This document shows positions 1 to 5,028 of a stretch of 8,795 bases of DNA, piece after piece. The first letter of the stretch is position 1, and every line of letters begins with the position of its first letter. The stretch is taken from NCBI GenBank assembly GCA_023254755.1, contig JALRKU010000162.1:1-8795 (forward strand). Reading direction: 5' to 3'. Source of the stretch: Aeromicrobium sp. Its GTDB lineage: Bacteria > Actinomycetota > Actinomycetes > Propionibacteriales > Nocardioidaceae. The translations under genes were made by a program, and so were the position numbers. The notes under the pieces were generated by a model, which had not been told where the DNA came from, did not search any database, and saw only the letters and a program-made list of their open reading frames with translations.

Positions 1-1
1 G

Positions 2-97
2 CTTAAGCGCGACATAGCCCGGCGTGTGCAGGCCAAGGGCGATCCACACCTGCTTGCTGCGCACCTTGTCCATGGCCAGCGCCGAGCCCAGCACGCC
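2..97 (-). pseudogene. ddl: Fragment of D-alanine-D-alanine ligase (ddl), cut at both ends
   Basis: On the minus strand this reads GVLGSALAMDKVRSKQVW followed by IALGLHTPGYVALK. The ALAMDKVRSK stretch matches the conserved ATP-grasp segment of D-Ala-D-Ala ligases (E. coli DdlB has SGVMASALSMDKLRSK at this place), an enzyme of peptidoglycan precursor synthesis in the cytoplasm. Only about 32 residues are present. The reading frame leaves the window on the left, and on the right it switches within one codon or two (about 89-97) to DNA polymerase I sequence. It has no relation to the cobalamin genes. The proteobacterial flavour is an inference from the motif wording. Identification rests on recognition of one motif, so a related ATP-grasp ligase is possible. 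Confidence 0.72.
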
Positions 98-238
98 GGG
101 GTAACGGGCGAAATAACGGTCGATGTACTCCTGCGCTTCCTTGCGGCCGACGTCGATCTGCTTGGCCAGGCCGAAGGCGCTCATGCCGTAGATCAGGCCG
201 AAGTTGATCGCCTTGGCGCTGCGGCGCTGATCGGTGAG
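89..238 (-). pseudogene. polA: Fragment of DNA polymerase I (polA), O-helix region
   Basis: The minus strand reads TDQRRSAKAINFGLIYGMSA and then FGLAKQIDVGRKEAQEYIDRYFARYPGV. This is the fingers subdomain of family A DNA polymerases: RRSAKAINFGLIYG is the O-helix motif, with the Arg, Lys and Tyr that contact the incoming dNTP. Only about 47 residues are present. In a complete PolA the sequence after RYPGV continues with a helix and then a YVET-like motif; here it changes to ddl sequence in the same frame. Upstream of TDQRR it changes to a phage tape-measure fragment on the other strand. The wording resembles gammaproteobacterial PolA. It is a piece without start or stop and cannot be a functional gene. 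Confidence 0.88.
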
Positions 239-343
239 GCCGGACCTGAGGCACTGGTGCCGCTGAACACGATGCCTGGAGCGTCACCGCTCGGCGGACT
301 TGGAGGCGCGAACATCGATACCGTGGTGATCAACGTAAGCGGA
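227..343 (+). pseudogene. Fragment of a phage tail tape-measure protein (C-terminal motif)
   Basis: The plus strand reads LIGEAGPEALVPLNTMPGAS and then PLGGLGGANIDTVVINVSGF. The (V/I)GEAGPEA(V/L)(I/V)PL motif followed by a Gly-rich stretch and a short beta-rich INVSG segment is typical of the end of tape-measure proteins of siphophages and prophages, which set tail length. About 39 residues can be assigned. The left end shares about 11 bases (227-237) with the polA fragment read on the opposite strand, and the right end merges with the 3' part of cobD at about 338-350. No other phage gene is visible, so this is not evidence of a prophage here. Confidence 0.68.
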
Positions 344-1198
344 TTCGCGGACGGTGCGGGGGACGTCGTCGACGGCTGGTGCGGGTCCGTCGCCCATGAC
401 GACGCGATCCTCGGTGCCGTGCGCGTAGTGGTTCGTGCCACCGAGTCGCAGTCCGAGGGCGCCCGCGAACGCCGCCTCGACGGGACCGGCGTTCGGGCTC
501 GGGTGACCCGGGGCGTCGTGACGCCAGGCGTGCAGCGCGGGCCCGGGGCGACCGGAGACGAGGGCCGCCAGCAGGGCCGCGAGCCTCGCCGGCACCAGGT
601 TCAGCAGGTCGTCGAGCCGAGCTGCCGCCCAGCCGAACCGCAGGTACCGCTCGCTGCGGTGGCCGATCATCGCGTCGAGCGTGTTGGCGGCCCGGTACGC
701 CAGCAGCCCGGGAACGCCGGCCACGGCGCCCGCGACGAGCGGGGCGACGACCGCGTCGGAGCTGTTCTCGGCGACCGACTCGACCGCGGCCCGCGCGACC
801 TCGTCGGGCGACAGCGTCGTCGTGTCACGGCCGACCAGGTGCGTCAGCCGCTTTCGGGCGCCGGGGAGGTCGCCGCCCTCGAGCAGCGCGTGCACCGCCG
901 TCGCCTCCCGGCCGAGCGACCGGCCACCGACCACGGCCCACGTTGCAACCGCCGTGGTGAGCGCGGTGGGCACGGGCCCCGGCGCCGCCCGGGCGACGAC
1001 GCGTCCCACGAGCCAGGACCCGCCGACCAGCGTGGCCACGTGGACGACCCCAGCCGGGCGGTCGTCCCGGTACGTCCGGCCCTCGAGCGCCGCGGCGGTG
1101 GTGCCGAACCAGGCGACCGGGTGGTGGCGGGCGGGATCGCCCAGCACCCGATCGGCCGCGAAGCCGAGCAGCAGGCCCGCGCTGCGGGAGACGTTCAC
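341..1198 (-). CDS. cobD: Adenosylcobinamide-phosphate synthase CobD (CbiB family), 3' end missing
   Basis: An inner-membrane protein that attaches (R)-1-amino-2-propanol, or its phosphate, to adenosylcobyric acid to give (phospho)cobinamide. The start is the GTG at 1198, with GGAGGA (1206-1211) seven bases upstream; an earlier in-frame start to 1354 would run into cobU. Family motifs in order: DRVLGDPARHHPVAWFG (16-32), GREATAVHALL (96-106), LVGRDTTTLS (121-130), AAVESVAENSSDAVVAPL (137-154), RAANTLDAMIGHRS (169-182), RLDDLLNLVPARL (194-206), HPSPNAGPVEAAFAG (232-246), then LGLRLGG. Similarity holds to RTVRES (about residue 286). The remaining 18 codons, to a stop at 284, are antisense to the tape-measure fragment. 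The family usually has 310-330 residues, so the last 20-40, including the terminal membrane helix, are lost. The gene is divergent from cobU across 62 bp. Function is secure; the true 3' end is not in this window. Confidence 0.9.
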
Positions 1199-1260
1199 GG
1201 GACGATCCTCCCCCGAGGGGCGGTGCCTCGATAGCCTGTGCGTGACGTGAGGCGGGTGCG
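1199..1260. promoter_or_regulatory. Divergent intergenic region between cobD and cobU
   Basis: These 62 bp must hold the start signals for cobU (rightward), and for cobD (leftward) if cobD is not transcribed from elsewhere. GGAGGA at 1206-1211 on the minus strand is a good ribosome-binding site for the cobD GTG. cobU has only a weak GAGG-like site about nine bases before its ATG. A short inverted repeat, CGAGG (1214-1218) and CCTCG (1226-1230), would form a small hairpin in the cobD leader. TAGCCT at 1232-1237 fits the loose TANNNT -10 pattern for cobU, but I see no convincing -35, so the promoter itself is not assigned. There is no B12-box, so this pair is not under the riboswitch seen further right. 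Confidence 0.45.
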
Positions 1261-1791
1261 ATGAAGACTCTGGTGACCGGCGGCGTGCGGTCGGGCAAGT
1301 CCTTCCACGCCGAGTCGCTGCTGGTCGGTGCCGAGTCCGTGACGTACGTGGCACCGGGCCCCGAGGCCGATCCGGCGACCGATCCGGAGTGGGCGTCGCG
1401 GGTCGCGTCGCACCAGGCCCGCCGGCCCGGGCACTGGGTCACCGCCGAGACCCACGACCTCGCCGACGCGATCACCGGCGCTCCCGGCGCGGTGCTGATC
1501 GACTGCCTGGGCACGTGGCTCACGGCCACGATCGACGAGCTCGACGGCTGGGACGCGACCCTGGAGGACTGGCAGCCGGTGCTCATGGAGCGACTCGACC
1601 TCACGTGTGCCGCGATCTCGGCGCACACCGACGACGTCGTCGCAGTCACCAACGAGGTCGGGCTCGGCGTCGTGCCCGAGCACCGCAGCGGCCGGGTCTT
1701 CCGCGACCTGCTCGGCGTCGTGAACCAGCGCGTCGCGGCCGAGTGCGACGACGTGCTGCTCGTCGTCGCGGGGCGTGTGCTGCGGCTCTGA
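1261..1791 (+). CDS. cobU: Adenosylcobinamide kinase / adenosylcobinamide-phosphate guanylyltransferase CobU
   Basis: A cytoplasmic bifunctional enzyme of nucleotide-loop assembly. It phosphorylates adenosylcobinamide and then transfers GMP from GTP to give adenosylcobinamide-GDP, the substrate of CobS. The protein has 176 residues, close to the usual size of about 180, so it looks complete. Visible motifs are the P-loop GGVRSGKS (7-14), HQARRPGHW (51-59) whose His51 is the likely guanylylated histidine, the Walker-B-like LIDCLGTWLT (79-88), TNEVGLGVVPEHRSGRVFRD (130-149) and the end VVNQRVAAECDDVLLVVAGR. It is the only cob gene here on the plus strand. Its stop lies 2 bp from the stop of cobS, so the two genes converge with no room for a terminator, and it is divergent from cobD. 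It is also called cobP in some nomenclatures. Codon use looks like that of its neighbours. Confidence 0.95.
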   Translation: MKTLVTGGVRSGKSFHAESLLVGAESVTYVAPGPEADPATDPEWASRVASHQARRPGHWVTAETHDLADAITGAPGAVLIDCLGTWLTATIDELDGWDATLEDWQPVLMERLDLTCAAISAHTDDVVAVTNEVGLGVVPEHRSGRVFRDLLGVVNQRVAAECDDVLLVVAGRVLRL

Positions 1792-1796
1792 CGTCA
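1789..1796. other. Palindrome made by the convergent stop codons of cobU and cobS
   Basis: TGACGTCA: the cobU stop TGA (1789-1791), two bases, and the cobS stop TGA read on the other strand (1794-1796) make one perfect 8-bp palindrome. The genes end with no spacer in which a terminator hairpin could sit, so each transcript probably runs into the other gene. The palindrome may be no more than a result of two TGA stops placed 2 bp apart. Confidence 0.6.
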
Positions 1797-2609
1797 TCCG
1801 GCGAAGAACACGAAGCGGGTGGTCGACGCCGCTAGGACCGCGGCGAACGACGTCTCGACGAGGGCGCCGAACACGTCGCCCGTGACGCCGCCGAATCGCG
1901 TGACGCACCGCCGCAGCACGACGAGCGCGACGAGCAGGCCGACGGCCACCGCGACCGGACCCCGCCACCACGGCAGGTCGGTCGTGTCGTAGACCGCGGC
2001 CGATGCAGCGAGGGCCGCCAGCCAGACGAGCGCCGCCACGACCACCGGCACGGTCCCTGCCAGCGGCGCGGCGAGACCGTCGGCACGGGCGGCGGGAACC
2101 GGCCGGGCGCAGGCCAGCGCCAGCGTCGCGCGGGACACGACGACGCCGAGCCCGACGACCGCCCAGCCGTGCTGGTGCAGCGTCACGGCAGCCGCCGCGA
2201 CGATCTGGAGGAGGAGGACCAGCACGAGGGCCGCGACGCCGGCGGGTCCGGCCGCCCCGCTCTTCATCACGGTCAGCGAGCGCTGCCGGTCGTGGCCCGA
2301 CGTCAGGCCGTCGGCGACGTCGGACAGCCCGTCGAGGTGCAGGGCACGGGTGCCCAGCGCGAGCACGCCCACGCAGACGATGGCCGTGACGACGTGGTCG
2401 ACGTCCAGGTGCGTCGGCAGCAGCCAGGCGAGCAGCGCCACGGTGCCCGCCAGAGGGAGCACGGCCAGCGGGGCGATCGCCATCGCGATCCCGCCCGACC
2501 GCCGGTCGACCACCGCGGGTGGTGGGACCCGCAGGACCGTCAGCGTGCCGACCGACAGCAGCAGGCCGTCGCGCCACGACCTGCCGTGCTGTCGGTCGGG
2601 ATCAGGCAT
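1794..2609 (-). CDS. cobS: Adenosylcobinamide-GDP ribazoletransferase (cobalamin synthase) CobS
   Basis: An integral membrane enzyme that joins adenosylcobinamide-GDP to alpha-ribazole (or its 5'-phosphate), giving cobalamin (or its phosphate) and GMP. The protein has 271 residues (family about 250-270). The start is the ATG at 2609, which overlaps the last 8 bases of cobT (ATGCCTGA); no Shine-Dalgarno is evident, so translation is probably coupled to cobT. The signature TRALHLDGLSDVADGL (87-102) holds the Asp residues thought to bind metal. Several hydrophobic spans follow (about 40-64, 70-86, 122-142, 150-170, 180-205 and 220-240). The usual segment after the signature (as in MKRSDIGPFG) reads MKSGAAGPAG here, so an acidic residue often seen there is replaced by Ala119. 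The end is GDVFGALVE followed by a hydrophobic tail. The gene is also called cobV. It converges with cobU. Confidence 0.94.
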   Translation of the reverse strand: MPDPDRQHGRSWRDGLLLSVGTLTVLRVPPPAVVDRRSGGIAMAIAPLAVLPLAGTVALLAWLLPTHLDVDHVVTAIVCVGVLALGTRALHLDGLSDVADGLTSGHDRQRSLTVMKSGAAGPAGVAALVLVLLLQIVAAAAVTLHQHGWAVVGLGVVVSRATLALACARPVPAARADGLAAPLAGTVPVVVAALVWLAALAASAAVYDTTDLPWWRGPVAVAVGLLVALVVLRRCVTRFGGVTGDVFGALVETSFAAVLAASTTRFVFFAG

Positions 2610-3684
2610 CGTCCGGCAGCAGGTCCGCGAGCAGCGCGACGTCGCGCAGCAGCAGGGCCGCCGATCGCACGATCGGGACCGCGGCCATCGCCCCGCTGCC
2701 CTCGCCGAGGCGCATCCCCAGGTCGAGGACGGGCTCGAGGCCCAGCTTGTCGAGCGCCAGCGCCAGGGCGGGCTCGGTCGACCGGTGACCTGCGGCGAAC
2801 CACGCCGCGGCTCCCGGGGCGAGCCGGTCGGCCATGAGTCCGGCGGCGACCGAGATGACGCCGTCGAGGAGGACGGGGACACCTGCGCGCGCGGCGGCGG
2901 CCATGAACCCGGCCGACGCGGCGAGGTCCGCGCTGCCGAGCGCCGTGAGGGTGTCCACCGGATCGGCCACGCGGTCACCCGCACGGTCGAGCGCGGCCTG
3001 GACCACCTGGACCTTGTGCGCGTGGGCGACCTCGTCGACGCCGGTGCCGAGACCGGTGACCTCTTGGGCGGGCAGACCCAGCGACGCCGCCACCAGGGCG
3101 GCCGACGGCGTGGTGTTGCCGATGCCCATGTCGCCGCTGATCAGCAGCTGGGCCCCGGCGGCGATCTCCTCAGCGGCGATCGCCTCGCCGCCGGCGATCG
3201 CCCGCAGCGTCTCGTCGGTCGTGAGCGCGTCCTCGACGTCGATGCGGCCCGAGCCCTTGCGGATCTTGAACGCCGTGACCTCGGCCGGCACGTCGAGGTC
3301 GGCGTCGACACCCAGGTCGAGCACCCGCACGGGCACTCCGTGCTGCGCCGCGAGCACCGACACCCCGGCCCGGCCCAGCAGGAACGTGTGCACCATGGCG
3401 CCGGTGATCTCGCGCGGGTACGCCGACACGCCCGGCTGGATGGTCGTCGGCTTCGTGACTCCGTCCTGGATGGTCGTCGGCTTGGTGACTCCGTGATCCC
3501 CCGCGAAGATCACCGCGCGGACGTTCTCCAGCGGAGCGGGGGGCACCTGGTCCTGGGTCGCCGCGACCCAGACCGCCAGCTCGCCGAGACGCCCCAGGGC
3601 CCCGGCGGGCGTGGCCAGGCCGGCCAGCCGCTCGGTCGCGACCGCGCGAGCCGAGGACGACGGGGGCCGGACCTCGGCGCTCAC
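2602..3684 (-). CDS. cobT: Nicotinate-nucleotide--dimethylbenzimidazole phosphoribosyltransferase CobT
   Basis: A cytoplasmic enzyme that transfers phosphoribose from nicotinate mononucleotide to 5,6-dimethylbenzimidazole, giving alpha-ribazole phosphate, the activated lower ligand. The protein has 360 residues, typical for the family. The start is the GTG at 3684, which overlaps the cbtA stop as GTGA; the N-terminal conserved PAGALGRLGELA (26-37) follows at the expected distance. Motifs: FAGDHGV (60-66), GVSAYPREIT (85-94), VLDLGVDAD (121-129), GDMGIGNTTPSAAL (184-197), GTGVDE (213-218), DGVISVAAGLMAD (274-286), HRSTEPA (300-306) and MRLGEGSGAMAA (324-335), where Glu328 matches the catalytic Glu317 of the Salmonella enzyme. 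The loop between DHGV and GVSAYP is unusually long and contains a duplicated ten-residue unit GVTKPTTIQ(D/P). The frame stays open, so the enzyme is probably still active. Confidence 0.95.
   Translation of the reverse strand: MSAEVRPPSSSARAVATERLAGLATPAGALGRLGELAVWVAATQDQVPPAPLENVRAVIFAGDHGVTKPTTIQDGVTKPTTIQPGVSAYPREITGAMVHTFLLGRAGVSVLAAQHGVPVRVLDLGVDADLDVPAEVTAFKIRKGSGRIDVEDALTTDETLRAIAGGEAIAAEEIAAGAQLLISGDMGIGNTTPSAALVAASLGLPAQEVTGLGTGVDEVAHAHKVQVVQAALDRAGDRVADPVDTLTALGSADLAASAGFMAAAARAGVPVLLDGVISVAAGLMADRLAPGAAAWFAAGHRSTEPALALALDKLGLEPVLDLGMRLGEGSGAMAAVPIVRSAALLLRDVALLADLLPDDA
3436..3495 (-). repeat. 30-bp tandem duplication inside cobT
   Basis: Two adjacent 30-bp units, 3436-3465 and 3466-3495, each begin CTGGATGGTCGTCGGCTT on the plus strand and differ at only 2 of 30 positions. 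In CobT they encode HGVTKPTTIQ and DGVTKPTTIQ (residues 64-73 and 74-83). One difference is a synonymous Thr codon (ACC/ACG) and the other changes His to Asp. The first copy contains the His of the conserved DHGV motif. A length of exactly ten codons keeps the frame. The near identity suggests a fairly recent replication-slippage duplication. Confidence 0.9.
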
Positions 3685-4472
3685 AGGTTCGCGGCCATCT
3701 CGCGGCGGGCGTGCGCGAGGGACTCGCGCTGGTGCAGCGACCCGATCAGCCCGACCAGGATGACGCCGATGCCGAGCCAGAGGACGCCGTTCGTGAACAG
3801 CGTCGACAGGCGGAAGTACCAGAGGACGTCGGCGGGGAAGTCGCCCAGCTCGTTCGACGTGGGCATCGCCAGGGCGGTCACGGTGACGACCACCGCGTAC
3901 CCGCCGACCGAGGCCAGCACCGTGCGGTAGGCGCCGAACCGGGGGAGGAGGCGGCGCGACAGCGCCACCGCCCCGACGGCCGAGACCAGCGAGATCGCCA
4001 GCACGACGAAGTACCACAGCGTGCGGTCGCCGATCGTGTCGCCGCTGCCCACCGCCGGCGGGGTGGCCGGGTACTTGAAGAAGGGCACGAGCCAGAACGC
4101 GACGAACCCGACGGCGGTGACGAGCGCGGTGGACTGACCGGGGGTGAGACGACCGAGGCGACCCATCGCGAACGCCGCAGCCAGGCCGACCACGCCTCCG
4201 AGCGCGGTGCCGACCGCGACCAGACCGGTGAGCAGGCCCCAGGTCGACTGGTTCTGGCGCGAGACCTCGGTGCCGCCGTCCTCCTCGGCGTGGGAGTGGC
4301 TGTGCCCGTCGGAGGCGGGCTCGTCGGCCGGAGCGGCGGCGGCGTTCGCCTCCTCGACGGCGATCGCGGCGTCGACCTGTGGCTCACCGACGGTGTAGGC
4401 GACGGCGAACGCGAGGAACGACGCGAGGAAGCCCGCGACGAGGCCGCGGATCAGGAAGGCACGAGGGGTCAT
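3681..4472 (-). CDS. cbtA: CbtA, membrane subunit of a predicted cobalt transporter
   Basis: A predicted B12-linked cobalt uptake protein that works with CbtB. The role was inferred for the family from its B12-riboswitch and cobalamin-gene context, and the mechanism is not established. The start chosen is the ATG at 4472, with GGAG five bases upstream, giving 263 residues; an upstream ATG at 4511 has no such site. Hydrophobic helices lie at about 7-27, 78-103, 113-131, 151-170, 182-201 and 224-246. A His/acid-rich loop, DGHSHSHAEEDGG (55-67), follows helix 1 and would face outside if the short N-terminus is cytoplasmic. Family motifs are LVPFFKYPATPPAVG (128-142) and ELGDFPADVLWYFRLS (208-223). 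It lies 149 bp after cbtB, overlaps cobT by 4 bp and is probably cotranscribed with cobT-cobS. Confidence 0.9.
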   Translation of the reverse strand: MTPRAFLIRGLVAGFLASFLAFAVAYTVGEPQVDAAIAVEEANAAAAPADEPASDGHSHSHAEEDGGTEVSRQNQSTWGLLTGLVAVGTALGGVVGLAAAFAMGRLGRLTPGQSTALVTAVGFVAFWLVPFFKYPATPPAVGSGDTIGDRTLWYFVVLAISLVSAVGAVALSRRLLPRFGAYRTVLASVGGYAVVVTVTALAMPTSNELGDFPADVLWYFRLSTLFTNGVLWLGIGVILVGLIGSLHQRESLAHARREMAANL

Positions 4473-4573
4473 CAGGTCTCCAGGAGATGGCGCGACCGGC
4501 TGTTCGTGCACCGGCGCGAGACGGGTCGATCAGGCGGCGGTGCGTCGCACGGGAGCGACGACACCGCAGACGT

Positions 4574-4612
4574 CGGCCGAGGACGGCCGGTGCGCCGACC
4601 GCTGGGTCGGCG
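4574..4612 (-). other. Two adjacent perfect hairpins after cbtB, in the cbtB-cbtA gap
   Basis: The 149-bp gap between cbtB and cbtA (4473-4621) has no gene. It contains two inverted repeats next to each other: CGCCGACC (4593-4600) with GGTCGGCG (4605-4612), an 8-bp stem with a 4-base loop ending 9 bases from the cbtB stop; and CGGCCG (4574-4579) with CGGCCG (4584-4589), a 6-bp stem with a 4-base loop. Neither is followed by a T-run on the minus strand, so they are not classical intrinsic terminators. They could be a U-less actinobacterial terminator, an RNA-stability element or a pause site between cbtB and cbtA. The rest of the gap shows only the cbtA ribosome-binding site. Confidence 0.5.
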
Positions 4613-4621
4613 GAGACGTCG

Positions 4622-4831
4622 TCAGTGGCAGGGGAAACCCAGCAGGTGGCGTCCGTCGTGGACCCACTCGTGGATGGCGTTGCCCGACGGGATCGACACG
4701 GCGCCCTGATCGGCGCTGATGAAGAACAGGACGATCGTCGCCAGGAGGACGAAGAAGACCGTCCAGGGGGCGAGGCGGCCGACCGGGATGGTCGGGATCG
4801 AGACCTGCGGAGTGGTGGTGATGTCCGACAT
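4622..4831 (-). CDS. cbtB: CbtB, small subunit of a predicted cobalt transporter
   Basis: A 69-residue membrane protein, the partner of CbtA in predicted cobalt uptake. The start is the ATG at 4831, with AAGGAG (4836-4841) four bases upstream. One transmembrane helix (about 22-39, starting PWTVFFVLLATIVLFF) is followed by the family signature HEWVHDGRHLLGFPCH (54-69), a C-terminal His/Cys motif that is the likely metal-binding site and would lie outside the membrane if the N-terminus is inside. The length and the terminal PCH agree with known CbtB proteins. It is the first gene after the cobalamin riboswitch, the usual arrangement for cbtB. Family assignment is firm; metal specificity is inferred from context. 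Confidence 0.93.
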   Translation of the reverse strand: MSDITTTPQVSIPTIPVGRLAPWTVFFVLLATIVLFFISADQGAVSIPSGNAIHEWVHDGRHLLGFPCH

Positions 4832-4848
4832 GTGGCTCCTTGCGGGAT

Positions 4849-4863
4849 GACTGCGTCCCAGTC
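4849..4863 (-). promoter_or_regulatory. Hairpin in the riboswitch expression platform, just before the cbtB ribosome-binding site
   Basis: On the minus strand GACTG, a 5-base loop and CAGTC form a perfect 5-bp stem at 4863-4849. It sits between the B12-box (4886-4897) and the AAGGAG of cbtB (4836-4841), ending 7 bases before it. No T-run follows, so control of translation initiation is more likely than transcription termination. The switching partner is not identified. Confidence 0.4.
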
Positions 4864-4879
4864 GTGGATTCGGCACATC

Positions 4880-4995
4880 GTCGTCGGGTCTGGCTCCGTC
4901 GGACGGTCCGGGGACCGAGCGGCGTCACAGTAGCGCGACTGCGCCGGATTCCCACCGGCTTCCTCGGGCGATGCAGGCTCATCGTAGACCGGGGC
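4880..4995 (-). promoter_or_regulatory. Cobalamin riboswitch upstream of cbtB (compact form)
   Basis: An RNA element in the 197-bp gap between the phosphatase gene and cbtB. Read on the minus strand, from 5' to 3', it contains the following. GGTCT (4990-4986) can pair with AGACC inside the B12-box (4891-4887) to close the element. A CGATG/CATCG stem-loop lies at 4984-4969. GAGGAA precedes a GCCGG/CCGGC stem whose loop reads TGGGAAT (4959-4943), matching the conserved GCCGGTGxGAATCCGG. GCGCTACTGTGA follows, with ACTGT at 4931-4927. A single CGGTCC/GGACCG hairpin (4917-4904) comes next, then the B12-box variant GGAGCCAGACCC (4897-4886). The single hairpin between ACTGT and the B12-box makes it a compact version. 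Cobalamin binding would be expected to turn off cbtB and the genes behind it. No promoter was identified; it must lie within or before the end of the phosphatase gene unless readthrough feeds it. Confidence 0.92.
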
Positions 4996-5028
4996 GAGGC
5001 CCGGCGTCACGGCGCCCGGCGGGTCGTC

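Noticed and set aside
227..343. Prophage next to the cobalamin cluster
   Set aside because: Only about 39 residues of a tape-measure protein are present, with no other phage gene, and they sit between abrupt joins; a chimeric fragment explains it better.
26..1234. A 402-codon open frame on the plus strand starting in the ddl fragment and running antisense to cobD
   Set aside because: Only a short stretch in it (227-343) looks like real protein, the tape-measure fragment; the rest is Arg/Gly-rich antisense of cobD, as expected in high-GC DNA.
1232..1237. TAGCCT as the -10 box of a cobU promoter
   Set aside because: It matches only the loose TANNNT pattern with no -35 at the right distance; mentioned in the intergenic entry but not called.
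3436..3495. Start of a CRISPR array or other spaced repeat
   Set aside because: There are only two copies, directly adjacent with no spacer, in frame within cobT; a tandem duplication fits.
2350..3930. A 526-codon plus-strand open frame opposite cobS and cobT, and a 563-codon one at 4840-6531
   Set aside because: Both are antisense shadows of clearly recognised minus-strand genes, low in recognisable motifs and rich in Arg, Asp and Ser/Pro; the second also runs through the riboswitch.
4473..4511. Upstream ATG giving CbtA 13 extra residues
   Set aside because: The ATG at 4472 has GGAG at good spacing and begins directly before the first membrane helix; the upstream ATG has no ribosome-binding site.
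4574..4612. Classical Rho-independent terminator after cbtB
   Set aside because: The stems are strong, but no T-run follows on the minus strand; kept only as hairpins of unknown role.
4989..5004. Hairpin CCGGG/CCCGG between the phosphatase stop and the riboswitch, considered as a terminator
   Set aside because: It has a 5-bp stem with no T-run and may be part of the riboswitch leader; the evidence is too weak for a separate feature.
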